A program made the translations under genes and the position numbers. This document shows, one piece after another, positions 63,985-64,000 of a stretch of 64,000 bases of DNA (the stretch's first letter is position 1; every line of letters begins with the position of its first letter). The notes beneath the pieces were generated by a model. That model was not told the DNA's origin. It did not search any database and saw nothing but the letters and a program-made list of their open reading frames with translations. The stretch lies in contig NZ_LIUT01000001.1 of NCBI RefSeq assembly GCF_001277345.1, positions 924,491 to 988,490 of the forward strand, in the 5' to 3' direction. This DNA comes from Paenibacillus solani. Its GTDB lineage: Bacteria; Bacillota; Bacilli; Paenibacillales; Paenibacillaceae.

Positions 63985-64000
63985 ATGCCTAAGAATGAAA
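63985..64000 (+). CDS. pyrAB: Carbamoyl-phosphate synthase large subunit, start only
   Basis: The ATG at 63985, with AAAGGAGC upstream, starts MPKNE, the usual opening of CarB. The gene runs past the window end. It is identified from these five codons and from the fixed order after the small subunit. Confidence 0.7.

Overview
The window looks like a chromosomal backbone segment of an endospore-forming, meso-diaminopimelate Gram-positive of the Paenibacillus type. The gene order is that of Bacillales (typA-ylaH, ylaJ-ylaK, the mraZ-to-ftsZ division and wall cluster, spoIIGA-sigE-sigG, ylmC-H-divIVA-ileS, lspA-rluD, pyrR-B-C-AA). It carries sporulation genes (sigE, sigG, spoVD, spoVE, spoIIGA, an RsfA-type regulator, YlaJ and YteA families) and bacillithiol synthesis (bshC). 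The eukaryote-like IleS, an LL-diaminopimelate-type aminotransferase and an adenosylhomocysteinase point to Paenibacillus rather than Bacillus. This is inference from protein sequence and gene order; no database search was possible. I saw no rRNA, tRNA, insertion sequence, prophage or CRISPR array.

Layout. 1-5 kb: a truncated TerC-family gene, a LiaF-like membrane protein, typA-ylaH and an LCP wall ligase. 5-11 kb: a stand-alone 65-residue gene, ylaJ, ylaK, an orphan solute-binding protein, a PcsB-like coiled-coil secreted protein, a DUF2626 gene and an RsfA-type gene. 11.6-22 kb: panE-DUF3397, an oligopeptide transporter (oppA, then oppBCDF after a terminator), bshC and ahcY. 22-42 kb: mraZ-rsmH-ftsL-pbpB-spoVD-murE-murF-mraY-murD-spoVE-murG, then murB-murA-divIB, then ftsA-ftsZ. 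This is nearly the whole route from UDP-GlcNAc to lipid II plus the Z-ring. 42-49 kb: spoIIGA-sigE-sigG and ylmCDEFGH-divIVA. 49-53 kb: a T-box-controlled ileS. 53-58 kb: a DUF5665 gene, yteA-like, lspA-rluD, then a leader ORF with a terminator in front of an interrupted ABC-F gene. 58-64 kb: an aminotransferase and the PyrR-attenuated pyrimidine operon, running off the end at carB.

Regulatory signals readable in the sequence include: three phased AAAGTGG boxes at mraZ (MraZ operator), a sigma-H-like promoter before ftsAZ, a hairpin covering the sigG ribosome-binding site, an Ile T-box, a PyrR-binding loop with attenuator, and the unit promoter / 48-codon ORF / terminator / ABC-F at 55.9-58.2 kb. 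That last unit has the architecture of antibiotic-induced ribosome-mediated attenuation and is the best candidate here for something undescribed. Its ABC-F gene is split by what looks like a one-base deletion.
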